Positions 50,241 through 58,527 of a DNA stretch of 64,000 bases are shown one piece after another. Source of the stretch: Arthrobacter_E sp041360795. GTDB taxonomy: Bacteria > Actinomycetota > Actinomycetes > Actinomycetales > Micrococcaceae. The translations under genes and the position numbers were made by a program. Each line of letters begins with the position of its first letter. Within the stretch, counting starts at the first letter, position 1. The notes beneath the pieces are model-generated. The model worked only from the letters and a program-made list of their open reading frames with translations. It had not been told where the DNA came from and ran no database searches. Location of the stretch: contig NZ_JBFUPW010000001.1 in assembly GCF_041360795.1 (NCBI RefSeq), forward strand, positions 1 through 64,000, given 5' to 3'.

Positions 50241-50309
50241 GTGATCAAAACCACACAGTGATGATTTTTTGTGATCAATATCGCCTTCAATAGTGCGATA
50301 TCAATCACA
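50241..50309. promoter_or_regulatory. Operator-like inverted and direct repeats before the sugar porter
   Basis: TGTGATCAATATCGC (50270-50284) and GCGATATCAATCACA (50295-50309) form 15-bp arms with two mismatches. A further GTGATCAA repeat starts at 50241. The region is AT-rich and lies 100-170 bp upstream of the start codon. The cognate regulator is not in the window. Confidence 0.6.
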
Positions 50310-50410
50310 CTCTGCGTAGACTGAGGGCAACAGAATTCCTCTGATCCCCGCCTGGCCCCGGCCGCGAGGACAGAAAGGGCCGGATCGGTCCCCAACCTTC
50401 AGGAGATGCA

Positions 50411-51796
50411 GTGTCGCTTATCCAGGACATCAGGAGCACGCCCCGTGCGGGGCTCCTGGCAGGCATTACGGCCGCCGCGGTCGGCATCATTTACGGCTAT
50501 GACTCCTCGAACATCGGCGGCGCGCTGCTCTTCCTCAAGGATGAGTTCCGGCTCGACGACGCCGGGCTGGGTCTGGTCACCACCACCGTCGTGATCGGCG
50601 AAGTGGTGGGCGCCCTGCTCGGCGGCGTGCTCGCCAACAAGCTCGGACGCAAGCTCTCCATGGTCCTGGTGGCGGCGGGCTACGCCCTGTTCGCCCTGCT
50701 CAGCGGCCTGACTCCGAACCTCGAAGTCCTCGTGGCCGCCCGCCTGTTCCTCGGCCTGACCGTGGGCATCTCCATCGTGGTGGTCCCGGTGTTCGTGGCC
50801 GAGAGCTCCCCGGCGAAGATCCGCGGCGCCATGCTCGTGGCGTACCAGGTGGCCACCGTGTTCGGCATCATCCTCGGGTACCTCGTGGCCTGGGCGCTCT
50901 CCGACGCCGGCGCCTGGCGCTGGATGCTCGGCCTCGCCGCCATCCCCTCCCTGCTCGTGTTCTTCCTCGTCATCCGCATCCCGGACACGTCCCGCTGGTA
51001 CGTCATGAAGGGCCGGATCGACGAGGCCCGCGCCACCCTCGCCAACATCGAACCCGACGCGGACATCGACCGCGAGATCGCCGACATGCGGGCCGCGCTG
51101 AGCGAAGAGAAGGGCGGCGCCCTCAAGGAGATGCTCCGCAAGCCGTACCTGCGTGCCACCATCTTCGTGGTCATCCTCGGCTTCTTCATCCAGATCACCG
51201 GCATCAACGCGATCGTCTACTACAGCCCCATCCTCTTCAAGTCCATGGGCTTCGAGGGCAACGCCGCCATCCTGGGCCTGCCCGCGCTTGTCCAGGCCGT
51301 CGCCCTGGTGGCCGTCTTCATCTCGCTCTCCCTCGTGGACCGGGTGGGACGCCGTCCGATCCTCCTCGGCGGCATCGCCATGATGATCGCGGCGAACATC
51401 CTCCTGGTGGGCGTCTTCATCGCGGGCGGCAGCAGCTTCGGCGGCATCCTCACGGCACTCGGCTTCATCGGGGTCCTGCTCTTCACGGTCGGGTTCACCT
51501 TCGGTTTCGGCGCCCTGGTGTGGGTCTACGCCGGTGAGAGCTTCCCGGCGCGGCTCCGCTCCCTGGGTTCCTCGGTCATGCTCACGAGCGACCTCGTGGC
51601 CAATGTGATCGTCGGCTTCCTGTTCCTGCCGATGCTCAGCGGCCTCGGCGGCGTGGGGACGTTCCTCGTGTTCGGCCTCCTGGCGCTCGCGGCGTTCGGC
51701 TTCGTCTACAAGTTCGCCCCGGAGACCAAGGGCAAGAACCTCGAGGACATCCGCATCTTCTGGGAGAACGGCGGCCGCTGGGAAGCGAAGCGCTAG
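50411..51796 (+). CDS. Sugar porter (MFS, SP family)
   Basis: 461 residues from GTG 50411 (AGGAG upstream). Sugar-porter signatures are present: GYDSSNIGGALLFL in helix 1, LGRKLS after helix 2, IPDTSRWYVMKGR (PESPRW type), QITGINAIVYYSPILF in helix 7, DRVGRRP and the terminal PETKGKNLEDI. It is a proton- or facilitated uptake carrier for a monosaccharide, pentose or polyol. No catabolic gene lies beside it. Confidence 0.92.
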   Translation: MSLIQDIRSTPRAGLLAGITAAAVGIIYGYDSSNIGGALLFLKDEFRLDDAGLGLVTTTVVIGEVVGALLGGVLANKLGRKLSMVLVAAGYALFALLSGLTPNLEVLVAARLFLGLTVGISIVVVPVFVAESSPAKIRGAMLVAYQVATVFGIILGYLVAWALSDAGAWRWMLGLAAIPSLLVFFLVIRIPDTSRWYVMKGRIDEARATLANIEPDADIDREIADMRAALSEEKGGALKEMLRKPYLRATIFVVILGFFIQITGINAIVYYSPILFKSMGFEGNAAILGLPALVQAVALVAVFISLSLVDRVGRRPILLGGIAMMIAANILLVGVFIAGGSSFGGILTALGFIGVLLFTVGFTFGFGALVWVYAGESFPARLRSLGSSVMLTSDLVANVIVGFLFLPMLSGLGGVGTFLVFGLLALAAFGFVYKFAPETKGKNLEDIRIFWENGGRWEAKR

Positions 51797-51814
51797 CCCT
51801 CACCCCTCAGCCCG

Positions 51815-51866
51815 CACGACGGCGGCGGCGGCGCCCCCTCACGCTGAGGGCGCCGCCGTCGTCGTG
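51815..51866 (+). terminator. Stem-loop after the sugar porter
   Basis: GC-rich arms (CACGACGGCGGC and GCCGCCGTCGTCGTG) enclosing CCCTCACGCTGAGG, 18 bp after the stop. Confidence 0.6.
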
Positions 51867-51974
51867 TCCGGGGGAGGGGAGCGGCTGAGCGCGCCTCGCC
51901 GCCCGGGGGCGCGGGCCGGGTCTGAGGACGCCGGAACCCTCGCCGTTCCGGCCGGGCGGACCTAGACTCGCAGT

Positions 51975-52718
51975 GTGGACACGAATCGCAGGGTGAACAG
52001 CAATGACGCCGCCCACCGGGGCGCTCCCGTCAACCGCGGACTGGCGCTGTTCCGCGCGTTCTTCGCGGTCCTGGGGCTGGCCGCGGTCGTGGCGCAACTG
52101 GTCAATCTGCTGCTGCGGACGCCACCCGGAAAAGTCAGCAACTTCCTCAGCTACTTCACCATTCAGTCGAACATCATCGTGGTGATCGTGCTGGCGATCG
52201 CCGCCGTCGCCGCATGGCGCGGACGAGGCACCCGCTGGCTGGATTATCTCCGGGGCGCGGCCACCGTCTACATCTCGATCACGGGTGTGGTCTACAGCCT
52301 TCTGCTGTCCGACATCGACGTCAACACTCCGCTGCCCTGGGTGAACGTGGTGCTGCACTACACGATCCCGACCATCACGGTCATCGACTGGCTGGTCGAT
52401 CTGCCGTCGCCGCGCATCGGCCTGCGCACGGCGCTCATCTGGCTCGCCTACCCCGCGCTGTACCTGGTGTACAGCCTGGTCCGGGGGCCGCTCGTGGACT
52501 GGTACCCCTACCCCTTCCTCGACCCGCGGATCTCCGGCTACGGGCAGGTGGCGGTCATGAGTGTGGTGATCGCGGTGGCGGCGTTCGTGTTCGTGGCCGC
52601 CGCGGCGCTGTCCACACGGCTGGCGGGGTCGCGGGTCCATCTGCACCAGCACCGGGAGCCGGACGCTCAGCCGGACGGGCCGGCTGGCGGGACGTCGGCC
52701 GGGACCCTCGACGCCTGA
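51975..52718 (+). CDS. Pr6Pr-family membrane protein
   Basis: 247 residues from a GTG start. Six transmembrane segments are visible, with polar motifs inside the membrane: LSYFTIQSNIIVVI, LLLSDIDVNTPLPWVNVVLHYTIPT and YPYPFLDPRISGYGQV. These match the Pr6Pr (FAR-17a/AIG1-like) membrane family of actinobacteria. In eukaryotes AIG1/ADTRP relatives hydrolyse fatty-acid esters with conserved Thr and His; a conserved HYTIPT is present here, so hydrolase function is conceivable but not shown. Confidence 0.75.
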   Translation: MDTNRRVNSNDAAHRGAPVNRGLALFRAFFAVLGLAAVVAQLVNLLLRTPPGKVSNFLSYFTIQSNIIVVIVLAIAAVAAWRGRGTRWLDYLRGAATVYISITGVVYSLLLSDIDVNTPLPWVNVVLHYTIPTITVIDWLVDLPSPRIGLRTALIWLAYPALYLVYSLVRGPLVDWYPYPFLDPRISGYGQVAVMSVVIAVAAFVFVAAAALSTRLAGSRVHLHQHREPDAQPDGPAGGTSAGTLDA

Positions 52719-52777
52719 GGCTCAGAGCCCCCGAGGCTCAGAGCCCCTGAGGCCCAGAGCTGCCTGAGGCTCAGACC
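52714..52777. repeat. Short tandem repeat, about four 16-bp units
   Basis: Units of the form CCTGAGGCTCAGAGCC repeat with period 16-17 across the convergent gene ends. Each unit contains the dyad GAGGCTC or TGAGGCTCA, so it may serve as a terminator. Confidence 0.6.
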
Positions 52778-53160
52778 AGCGGCAGCTGCTCGCTGAGGTC
52801 GGCGCGGGTCCCGGATGCCACCACGCGACCGGCCGTCACGGCATCGGCCCAGTTCAGGGTTCCGGTCACGAGTTCCAGCCACGTCACGGCGTCCGTCTCG
52901 ATCACATTGGGCGGGGTGCCGCGGGTGTGCCGGGGACCCTCGATGCACTGGGTCACGCCGAACGGCGGGACCCGAACCTCCACGGAATTGCCGGGGGCGC
53001 GGGACGTCAGCTCCTCCAGCGCGTAGCGCACGGCCATGGCGGTCGTCGCGCGGGACGGTGCTGCGTTTCCCGCGTCCGACGACCCGGCCCGGGCCGCCTG
53101 CCAGGACGCCAGAGCCGCCTGGCCTTCCGCGACGTCGATCCGCCGTCGTGCGCCTGCCAT
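52771..53160 (-). CDS. Sterol-carrier-family protein
   Basis: 129 residues from ATG 53160; its AGGAG ribosome site overlaps the asparaginase stop. The sequence shows AMAVRYALEELTSRAPGNSVEVRVPPFGVTQC and a C-terminal WADAVTAGRVVASGTRADLSEQLPLV, as in actinobacterial SCP2-like proteins encoded beside asparaginase and purD. The ligand is unknown. The two genes form a minus-strand pair. Confidence 0.75.
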   Translation of the reverse strand: MAGARRRIDVAEGQAALASWQAARAGSSDAGNAAPSRATTAMAVRYALEELTSRAPGNSVEVRVPPFGVTQCIEGPRHTRGTPPNVIETDAVTWLELVTGTLNWADAVTAGRVVASGTRADLSEQLPLV

Positions 53161-53168
53161 TCCCGCTC

Positions 53169-54185
53169 CTAACCCAGCAGCGCCATGACGGGGGTGCCCA
53201 GGCGGAGGCCGCCCACGGGACGCCCGCCGCCGAGCACCGGTTCCACGATCTGTTCCAGGACGGCCGCCACGGGTCCCACTTCGAGGGCCCCGGCAGCGGT
53301 CAGCAGGGTCAGGGCCACGAGAGACGCCGCCCGGAGGTTGCCGTCCAGGATCTTCAGGGCCACGGTGGCGCCGGAGGGCGCGGCCATGACCATGACGCCC
53401 TCGGCGCCCAGCTTGGCGATCACACCCAGTTCCTCCATCACCACGGTGTTCGCCTCGCCCTTGCCCTGGACGGCCCAGGGGTAGTCGAGCATCGAGGTGG
53501 CGATCGTGGCGGCACGGGCGTCGGCGTTCTTGTCGCCGGGAGCCTTCGCCAGCCGTGAGTACGCGCGGGCCAGCCCGGTCAGGGAGACCGCGGCGACCGG
53601 TGCGCCGCAGCCGTCCGTGCCGAGGTGGGCGATGCGCTCGCCGGTGAACTCCTCGATCACGCTGCCCACCAGGCGCTGCAGCGGGTGGTTCGGCTCCAGG
53701 TAGCCCGACTTGTTCCAGTCGTTCTCGGTGCACGCCCACAGGAACGCGGCGTGCTTGCCGGAGCAGTTGAACGCCACCCGGGTGCGGCCCTTGTCCGTGC
53801 GCACCAGCCAGTTGCGGGCGGTCTCGTCTTGCGGCCAGTCCGCGGGGCACTGGAGATCGGACTCCTTGTTGCCGCCGGCCCGGAGCATCCCCTCGACCAC
53901 GTCCATGTGTTCCAGCGACCCGACGTGACTGGCGGCGGCCAGGGCCACCTGGGCGCCGCGCAGGGGAACCCCGGCGCGCATCGAGGCGAGCGCCTGGAAC
54001 GGCTTGAGCGCGGAGCGGGCGAACACCGGCGCGTCCACGTCCCCGAGGGCCGTGACCACGTGTCCGTCTCCGGAGAGCACGACGGCGGACCCGAGGTGCC
54101 GCGATTCGATGAAGCCGCTGCGTTCCAGGACGGCGAGTTCCACCGCGGAGTCGGCGTCGAAGGTCGCCTGTGAGGTGTGGGGCAT
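53169..54185 (-). CDS. L-asparaginase, Rhizobium etli (class 3) type
   Basis: 338 residues. Family motifs are FARSALKPFQALA, the CSGKHAAFL loop with Ser-Lys, and TDGCGAPVAAVSLTG. These belong to the serine/lysine-dependent asparaginases unrelated to the E. coli AnsB fold. It hydrolyses asparagine to aspartate and ammonia in the cytoplasm. It is divergent from purD, sharing a 220-bp region that holds a long hairpin. Confidence 0.85.
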   Translation of the reverse strand: MPHTSQATFDADSAVELAVLERSGFIESRHLGSAVVLSGDGHVVTALGDVDAPVFARSALKPFQALASMRAGVPLRGAQVALAAASHVGSLEHMDVVEGMLRAGGNKESDLQCPADWPQDETARNWLVRTDKGRTRVAFNCSGKHAAFLWACTENDWNKSGYLEPNHPLQRLVGSVIEEFTGERIAHLGTDGCGAPVAAVSLTGLARAYSRLAKAPGDKNADARAATIATSMLDYPWAVQGKGEANTVVMEELGVIAKLGAEGVMVMAAPSGATVALKILDGNLRAASLVALTLLTAAGALEVGPVAAVLEQIVEPVLGGGRPVGGLRLGTPVMALLG

Positions 54186-54225
54186 ACCGCCAGTTTATGG
54201 CCCCGCGCCGGTCCTCCAGGGTTGC

Positions 54226-54276
54226 GTGCTCAGCAGATGCGGGTGTTTCGGCTGTGCACCCGCATCTGCTGAGCAC
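54226..54276. repeat. Perfect 20-bp-arm inverted repeat in the asparaginase/purD promoter region
   Basis: Arms 54226-54245 and 54257-54276 (core CTCAGCAGATGCGGGTG) are perfectly complementary with an 11-nt loop. Because the flanking genes diverge, it is not a simple terminator. Confidence 0.8.
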
Positions 54277-54405
54277 ACAAGGTGAGCGCATACCGAGCGC
54301 GCAAGCCGAGCGTGCCCGGGCACAGACCGGGCCCGGGCCCACGGGGACGTCACCGTTCCTCGTGGACTGGGCGTGCCCGAGGCCCGCCCAGTACCCTTGG
54401 TGTCT

Positions 54406-55728
54406 GTGAAGGTACTCGTCCTTGGCCCGGGTGGCCGCGAACACGCCATTATCCGCTCCCTCCTCTCCGATCCGCAGGTCGCGGAGGTCCACGCAGCACC
54501 CGGCAACGCCGGAATCGCGCAGCTGGTCCCGTGCCACGCCGTCGACGCCAACGACCCGGCCGCGGCCACCGCGCTCGCGGTGAAGCTCGAGGTGGACCTG
54601 GTCGTGGTCGGCCCCGAGGCGCCCCTCGCCGCCGGTGTGTCCGACGCGCTGCGTGAGGCGGGCTTCCCGGTGTTCGGCCCGAGCCGCGCCGCAGCCCAGC
54701 TCGAGGCATCGAAGGCGTTCGCCAAGCAGGTCATGGCCGAAGCCGGCGTGCCCACGGCCCTGGCCAAGGTCGCCGTGAACGCCGAAGAGGCCGCGGACGC
54801 CCTGGACACCTTCGGCGCACCGTACGTGGTCAAGGACGACGGCCTGGCGGCCGGCAAGGGCGTCGTGGTCACCTCGGACCGTGACGAGGCGCTGGCCCAC
54901 GCACAGGCCTGCTTCGACGCCGGCGGCACCGTGGTGATCGAGGAGTTCCTGGACGGCCCCGAGGTCTCTCTCTTCGTGCTCTGCGACGGCAAGACCACCG
55001 TCCCGCTGGCTCCGGCCCAGGACTTCAAGCGCATCTTCGACAACGACGAGGGCCCCAACACCGGTGGCATGGGCGCTTACAGCCCGCTCGACTGGGCTCC
55101 CGAGGAACTCGTGGGCGAGGTCATCGACCGGGTGGCCCAGCCGACCGTGGACGAGATGGCCCACCGCGGCACCCCCTTCATCGGCGTGCTGTACTGCGGT
55201 CTCGCGCTGACCTCGCGTGGCATGCGCGTCATCGAATTCAACGCCCGCTTCGGCGACCCGGAGACGCAGGCCGTGCTTGCCCGCCTCAAGACGCCGCTCG
55301 GCGGCCTGCTCCTCGCCGCGGCCAAGGGCGAGCTGGACCAGGCCGAGGACCTCCGCTGGTCCCGCGAGAGCGCTGTGTGCGTGGTCCTGGCCGCGGAGAA
55401 CTACCCGGACACCCCTCGCAAGGGCGACCGGATCCGCGGGCTCAAGAAAGCCAATGCGCTGGAAGGCGTCCATGTGATCCATGCCGGGACGGCGCTGGAT
55501 GACGAGGGCAAGGTGGTCTCCGCAGGCGGCCGTGTGCTCGCCGTCGTCGCTCTGGGCGATGACCTGGTGGAGGCCCGCGAGAAGGCTTACGACGGCATCG
55601 AACTCATCCAGCTGGACGGCGGCCAGTTCCGCCGTGACATCGCGGCGAAGGCCGCTCGCGGGGAGATCGTGGTGGCGTCCCGCCGGGCGCCGGGCCGTCA
55701 CGTGGCAGCGGAAGGGGAGCAGGCATGA
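54406..55728 (+). CDS. purD: Phosphoribosylamine-glycine ligase
   Basis: 440 residues from GTG 54406, so that the protein begins at the N-terminal KVLVLGPGGREHAI motif; in-frame codons upstream are not protein-like and no strong ribosome site is seen. ATP-grasp features include VVGPEAPLAAG, YVVKDDGLAAGKGVVVT, FNARFGDPETQAVL and DEGPNTGGMGAYSP. It catalyses the second step of IMP synthesis. Its stop overlaps the purC start by 4 bp. Confidence 0.93.
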   Translation: MKVLVLGPGGREHAIIRSLLSDPQVAEVHAAPGNAGIAQLVPCHAVDANDPAAATALAVKLEVDLVVVGPEAPLAAGVSDALREAGFPVFGPSRAAAQLEASKAFAKQVMAEAGVPTALAKVAVNAEEAADALDTFGAPYVVKDDGLAAGKGVVVTSDRDEALAHAQACFDAGGTVVIEEFLDGPEVSLFVLCDGKTTVPLAPAQDFKRIFDNDEGPNTGGMGAYSPLDWAPEELVGEVIDRVAQPTVDEMAHRGTPFIGVLYCGLALTSRGMRVIEFNARFGDPETQAVLARLKTPLGGLLLAAAKGELDQAEDLRWSRESAVCVVLAAENYPDTPRKGDRIRGLKKANALEGVHVIHAGTALDDEGKVVSAGGRVLAVVALGDDLVEAREKAYDGIELIQLDGGQFRRDIAAKAARGEIVVASRRAPGRHVAAEGEQA

Positions 55729-56642
55729 GCGGGCTGGACACCGAGGTCCTGGAGCTGCCGGGGTACCGGCACGTCTACTCCGGGAAGGTCCGCGATCTTT
55801 ACGAGCCCGTCGGACCGGACGCGCCGACGGACCGCCTCCTGGTGGTGGCGAGCGACCGCATCAGCGCCTTCGACCACGTCCTCGAATCGACCATCCCGGA
55901 CAAGGGCAAGGTCCTGACCCAGCTGAGCCTGTGGTGGTTCGACCAGCTCGGCGTCGAGCACCACGTGCTCGGCTCCACCGAGGCCGACGGCGTTCCCGCG
56001 GCCGTGGTGGGCCGCGCCATGCTGTGCAAGAAGCTCGACATGTTCCCCGTCGAGTGCATCGCGCGCGGCTACCTGACCGGTTCCGGCCTGGCCGAGTACC
56101 GTGAATCCCGCACCGTGTGCTCCCTGCCGCTGCCGGAGGGACTCGTGGACGGGTCCCGCCTGGAGCCCGCGATCTTCACCCCGTCGGCCAAGGCCGAGGT
56201 GGGCGAGCACGATGAGAACATCACCTTCGAAGCCGTGGTGGACGCCGTCGGTCCCGACGTGGCCGACCGTCTCCGCGAGCTGACCCTGACCGTGTACACG
56301 CGGGCCGAGGAGATCGCCCGGAAGCGCGGCATCATCCTGGCGGACACCAAGGTGGAGTTCGGCTCCGATCCGGCCACGGGCGTCATCACCCTGGGCGACG
56401 AGGTCCTGACCCCGGACTCCTCCCGTTTCTGGGACGCGCTGTCCTACGAGCCGGGCAAGGCCCAGCCGAGCTTCGACAAGCAGTTCGTCCGTGATTGGCT
56501 CTCGTCGTCCGAATCGGGCTGGGACAAGGCGTCGGACACCCCGCCGCCCGCTCTGCCCGCCGAGGTCGTGGAGAAGACCCGCGCCCGCTACATCGAGGCC
56601 TACGAACGGCTCACCGGACACGCCTTCGAACCGGAGGCGTAA
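55725..56642 (+). CDS. purC: Phosphoribosylaminoimidazole-succinocarboxamide synthase
   Basis: 305 residues, the longer yeast/actinobacterial form. SAICAR synthase motifs are GKVRDLYE, VASDRISAFDHVLE, RGYLTGSGLAEY, LADTKVEFG and DEVLTPDSSRFW. It joins aspartate to CAIR in purine biosynthesis. The ATGA overlap with purD shows translational coupling. Confidence 0.95.
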   Translation: MSGLDTEVLELPGYRHVYSGKVRDLYEPVGPDAPTDRLLVVASDRISAFDHVLESTIPDKGKVLTQLSLWWFDQLGVEHHVLGSTEADGVPAAVVGRAMLCKKLDMFPVECIARGYLTGSGLAEYRESRTVCSLPLPEGLVDGSRLEPAIFTPSAKAEVGEHDENITFEAVVDAVGPDVADRLRELTLTVYTRAEEIARKRGIILADTKVEFGSDPATGVITLGDEVLTPDSSRFWDALSYEPGKAQPSFDKQFVRDWLSSSESGWDKASDTPPPALPAEVVEKTRARYIEAYERLTGHAFEPEA

Positions 56643-56688
56643 CCGCAGCGCCAGCCCACGGCGTGGGCCCGGCCGGCGTAGGAGACAA

Positions 56689-56740
56689 CGAAGGAGGGGT
56701 TCGACGGCGGTGATCACCGCCGTCGAACCCCTCCTTCGTG
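56689..56740. terminator. Perfect 52-bp palindrome between convergent genes
   Basis: 56689-56714 is the exact reverse complement of 56715-56740 with no spacer (centre GGTGATCACC, outer end ACGAAGGAGGGG). It lies between purC and the convergent XRE-TPR gene and should act as a bidirectional terminator or form a cruciform. Confidence 0.8.
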
Positions 56741-56763
56741 CGTGCTGTGCCCAGCCGCGCGCG

Positions 56764-58023
56764 TCAGGCGCTGTTGGCCTTGGCGCGGCGTTCGGCGAGC
56801 CGGATCTCCAGCATGGCGTCCATGGCCTGTTGGATGCCCTCGGAGGCGCCGGCGGAGGCGAAGAGCTGCTGGGCCCGGGACAGGTAGGCCATGGCCTCCT
56901 GGAGGTCATCGGTGGCCTTGAGGGCCTTGCCCAGGAGCAGGTGGACCTCGGCCGCGACGTGCATGCCGATCTCGTCCTCCTGTGCCACGACCTCGCGCAG
57001 GATCTCGATGGCCGCGGGAAGCTCATCCGTCAAGTAAAGCCACTTGGCACGGATGAACCGCAGTTCGAGCCCGTCGCGCAAGGTGCCGGAGACGATGGTG
57101 TGCGCGAGTTCGGCCCGCTCCAGCGCGGCGAGGGTGGACGCCTCGACGATGCCCGAGTTCAGGCGCATGGCGGCGGACGCCTTGTTGAAGTTGGCCCATT
57201 GCTCGATGTCGTTGCCGGGGGAGAGGAGCTTGGCGGCGCGGTCGTGCTGAGCCACGCCCTCCTCGTAGTCGTGGCGCATGAAGGCGACGTTGCCGATCAC
57301 CCAGGCGACGATGCCGGACATGTGATCGACGGACTTGGAGCTGACCTCCTTGGAGAGGATCTTGCACTGCTCCCACGCCTCGTCCAGACGGCCGGTTTCC
57401 GCCAGGGCGCCGATGTAGATCCGCAGCGCGCTGGAGTAGATGGGGGAGTCCTTGGGGAGCTGGGCGCCGAGGGCGACGGCCTGCCGGGCGTGCTCGACGG
57501 AGTCCGCGAGCCGGCCCTGACCATGGCAGACGGCGGCGAGCATCTGGCGGGCCCGCACACCCAGGCCGGCGCTCTCGATGGCCAGGCGGTGCTCCACGAG
57601 CTGCTCGACCACGCCCTGGCATTCGGAGTACTTGCCCTGCTTGAGCAGACACTCGGCCTGCATGTACCGCATGTTCCACCAGGCGCTGACGTTCTTGGCG
57701 TCCAGGGCGATGCGGGCGGCTTCCGCGGCGTGCTGGGCGGCCAGCTCGTAGTCGCGCAGATCCCAGGCCTGGCGGGCGTACAGGGCGGCCAGGACGTAGT
57801 CCGCGTCGTTCTGCGTGACCCGGTTGTTCCACTCTTCGAGTGCCTTGGGAGCGAGCTCAAGTCGCCGGGCGAGTTCCTGGATGACGTCGCGTGTCGGTTC
57901 GCGCCGACCCGTCTCCAGCAGGGAGATGTAACTGGGCGAGTACAGGTCCTTGCCCAGCTCAGCCTGCGTCATTCCGCGTTCCAGGCGCTCGGCCCGAAGC
58001 CGCTCACCAAATCCGCTGCCCAT
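56764..58023 (-). CDS. XRE-type HTH regulator with C-terminal TPR domain (RRNPP-like)
   Basis: 419 residues. The HTH occupies residues 5-60 (GERLRAERLERGMTQAELG, then SPSYISLLETGRREPT). The rest is all-helical with tetratricopeptide spacing: YVLAALYARQAWDLRDYELAAQHA, AECLLKQGKYSECQGVVEQL, GALAETGRLDEAWEQCKIL, LLGKALKATDDLQEAMAYL and others, about eight repeats. Intracellular peptide-pheromone receptors (PlcR, NprR, Rgg, PrgX) have this layout and length. The divergent gene encodes a small secreted repeat peptide, the usual arrangement of such pairs. GAGGAGG precedes the ATG. Confidence 0.85.
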   Translation of the reverse strand: MGSGFGERLRAERLERGMTQAELGKDLYSPSYISLLETGRREPTRDVIQELARRLELAPKALEEWNNRVTQNDADYVLAALYARQAWDLRDYELAAQHAAEAARIALDAKNVSAWWNMRYMQAECLLKQGKYSECQGVVEQLVEHRLAIESAGLGVRARQMLAAVCHGQGRLADSVEHARQAVALGAQLPKDSPIYSSALRIYIGALAETGRLDEAWEQCKILSKEVSSKSVDHMSGIVAWVIGNVAFMRHDYEEGVAQHDRAAKLLSPGNDIEQWANFNKASAAMRLNSGIVEASTLAALERAELAHTIVSGTLRDGLELRFIRAKWLYLTDELPAAIEILREVVAQEDEIGMHVAAEVHLLLGKALKATDDLQEAMAYLSRAQQLFASAGASEGIQQAMDAMLEIRLAERRAKANSA

Positions 58024-58059
58024 TGCCCCTCCTCAAGTTTAAGAGACCGGGAAGCCGCT

Positions 58060-58105
58060 CAAACCTTGACATTATCGTTTGTGATTACTTTACAATGTAT
58101 GTCAA
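58060..58105. promoter_or_regulatory. AT-rich divergent promoter/operator region of the regulator-peptide pair
   Basis: TTGACA at 58066-58071 and TACAAT at 58091-58096 (spacing 19) form a plausible promoter toward the peptide gene. Overlapping dyads are TTGACAT (58066) with ATGTCAA (58099), and CAAAC (58060) with GTTTG (58077). Base composition drops sharply compared with the flanks. Confidence 0.45.
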
Positions 58106-58220
58106 TGCGGATCATCTTTTGTCCGTAGCGATCTCCCGATCCAGTCAGTACCAACGCATCGCTGGCGGTATCTGCCACTGAAGCTCACACTCCCCATAGA
58201 TCCACACGGAAGAGCAGAAC

Positions 58221-58484
58221 ATGTTGAAGAAACTCACAGCTGGCGTGGCCCTGGCTGCGGCCCTGGGTCTCAGTGCGCTGAGCGTCCCCGCCGCGAGTGC
58301 CAACGTCGGCAACTGGCCCGATCCTTCGAGCGTACAGGCAGTGGGCAACTGGCCTGACCCGGCGCGCCTGAATGTCGGAAATTGGCCCGATCCCACCACC
58401 CTCGCCGCGGCGCCCAAGACCAAGACGACCATCGTCACGGACACGGCCCGCCTCAACGTCGGCAACTGGCCCGATCCCTTCTAA
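58221..58484 (+). CDS. Secreted repeat-peptide precursor (four VGNWPDP copies), candidate signalling peptide
   Basis: 87 residues. A clean Sec signal peptide (MLKKLTAGVALAAALGLSA..., cleavage after ASA at residue 27) leaves a mature 60-residue chain. It contains VGNWPDP four times, at residues 29-35, 41-47, 52-58 and 80-86, three of them preceded by Asn. ARLNVGNWPDP occurs twice. The copies differ at synonymous positions (for example GAT/GAC, CCT/CCG/CCC), so the peptide sequence itself is conserved. A GGAAGAG ribosome site precedes the ATG and a terminator follows. It is divergent from the XRE-TPR regulator. Proteolytic release of small peptides is inferred. Confidence 0.85.
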   Translation: MLKKLTAGVALAAALGLSALSVPAASANVGNWPDPSSVQAVGNWPDPARLNVGNWPDPTTLAAAPKTKTTIVTDTARLNVGNWPDPF

Positions 58485-58527
58485 ACCGTCGACCAACCCT
58501 TCGCTCGGAAGGGTCTGAGTCGTCCAG

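Noticed and set aside
52771..55701. Single 976-codon minus-strand frame through the sterol-carrier, asparaginase and purD region
   Set aside because: Only its last 129 codons (the sterol-carrier-like protein) are protein-like; the rest is antisense to purD and out of frame with asparaginase.
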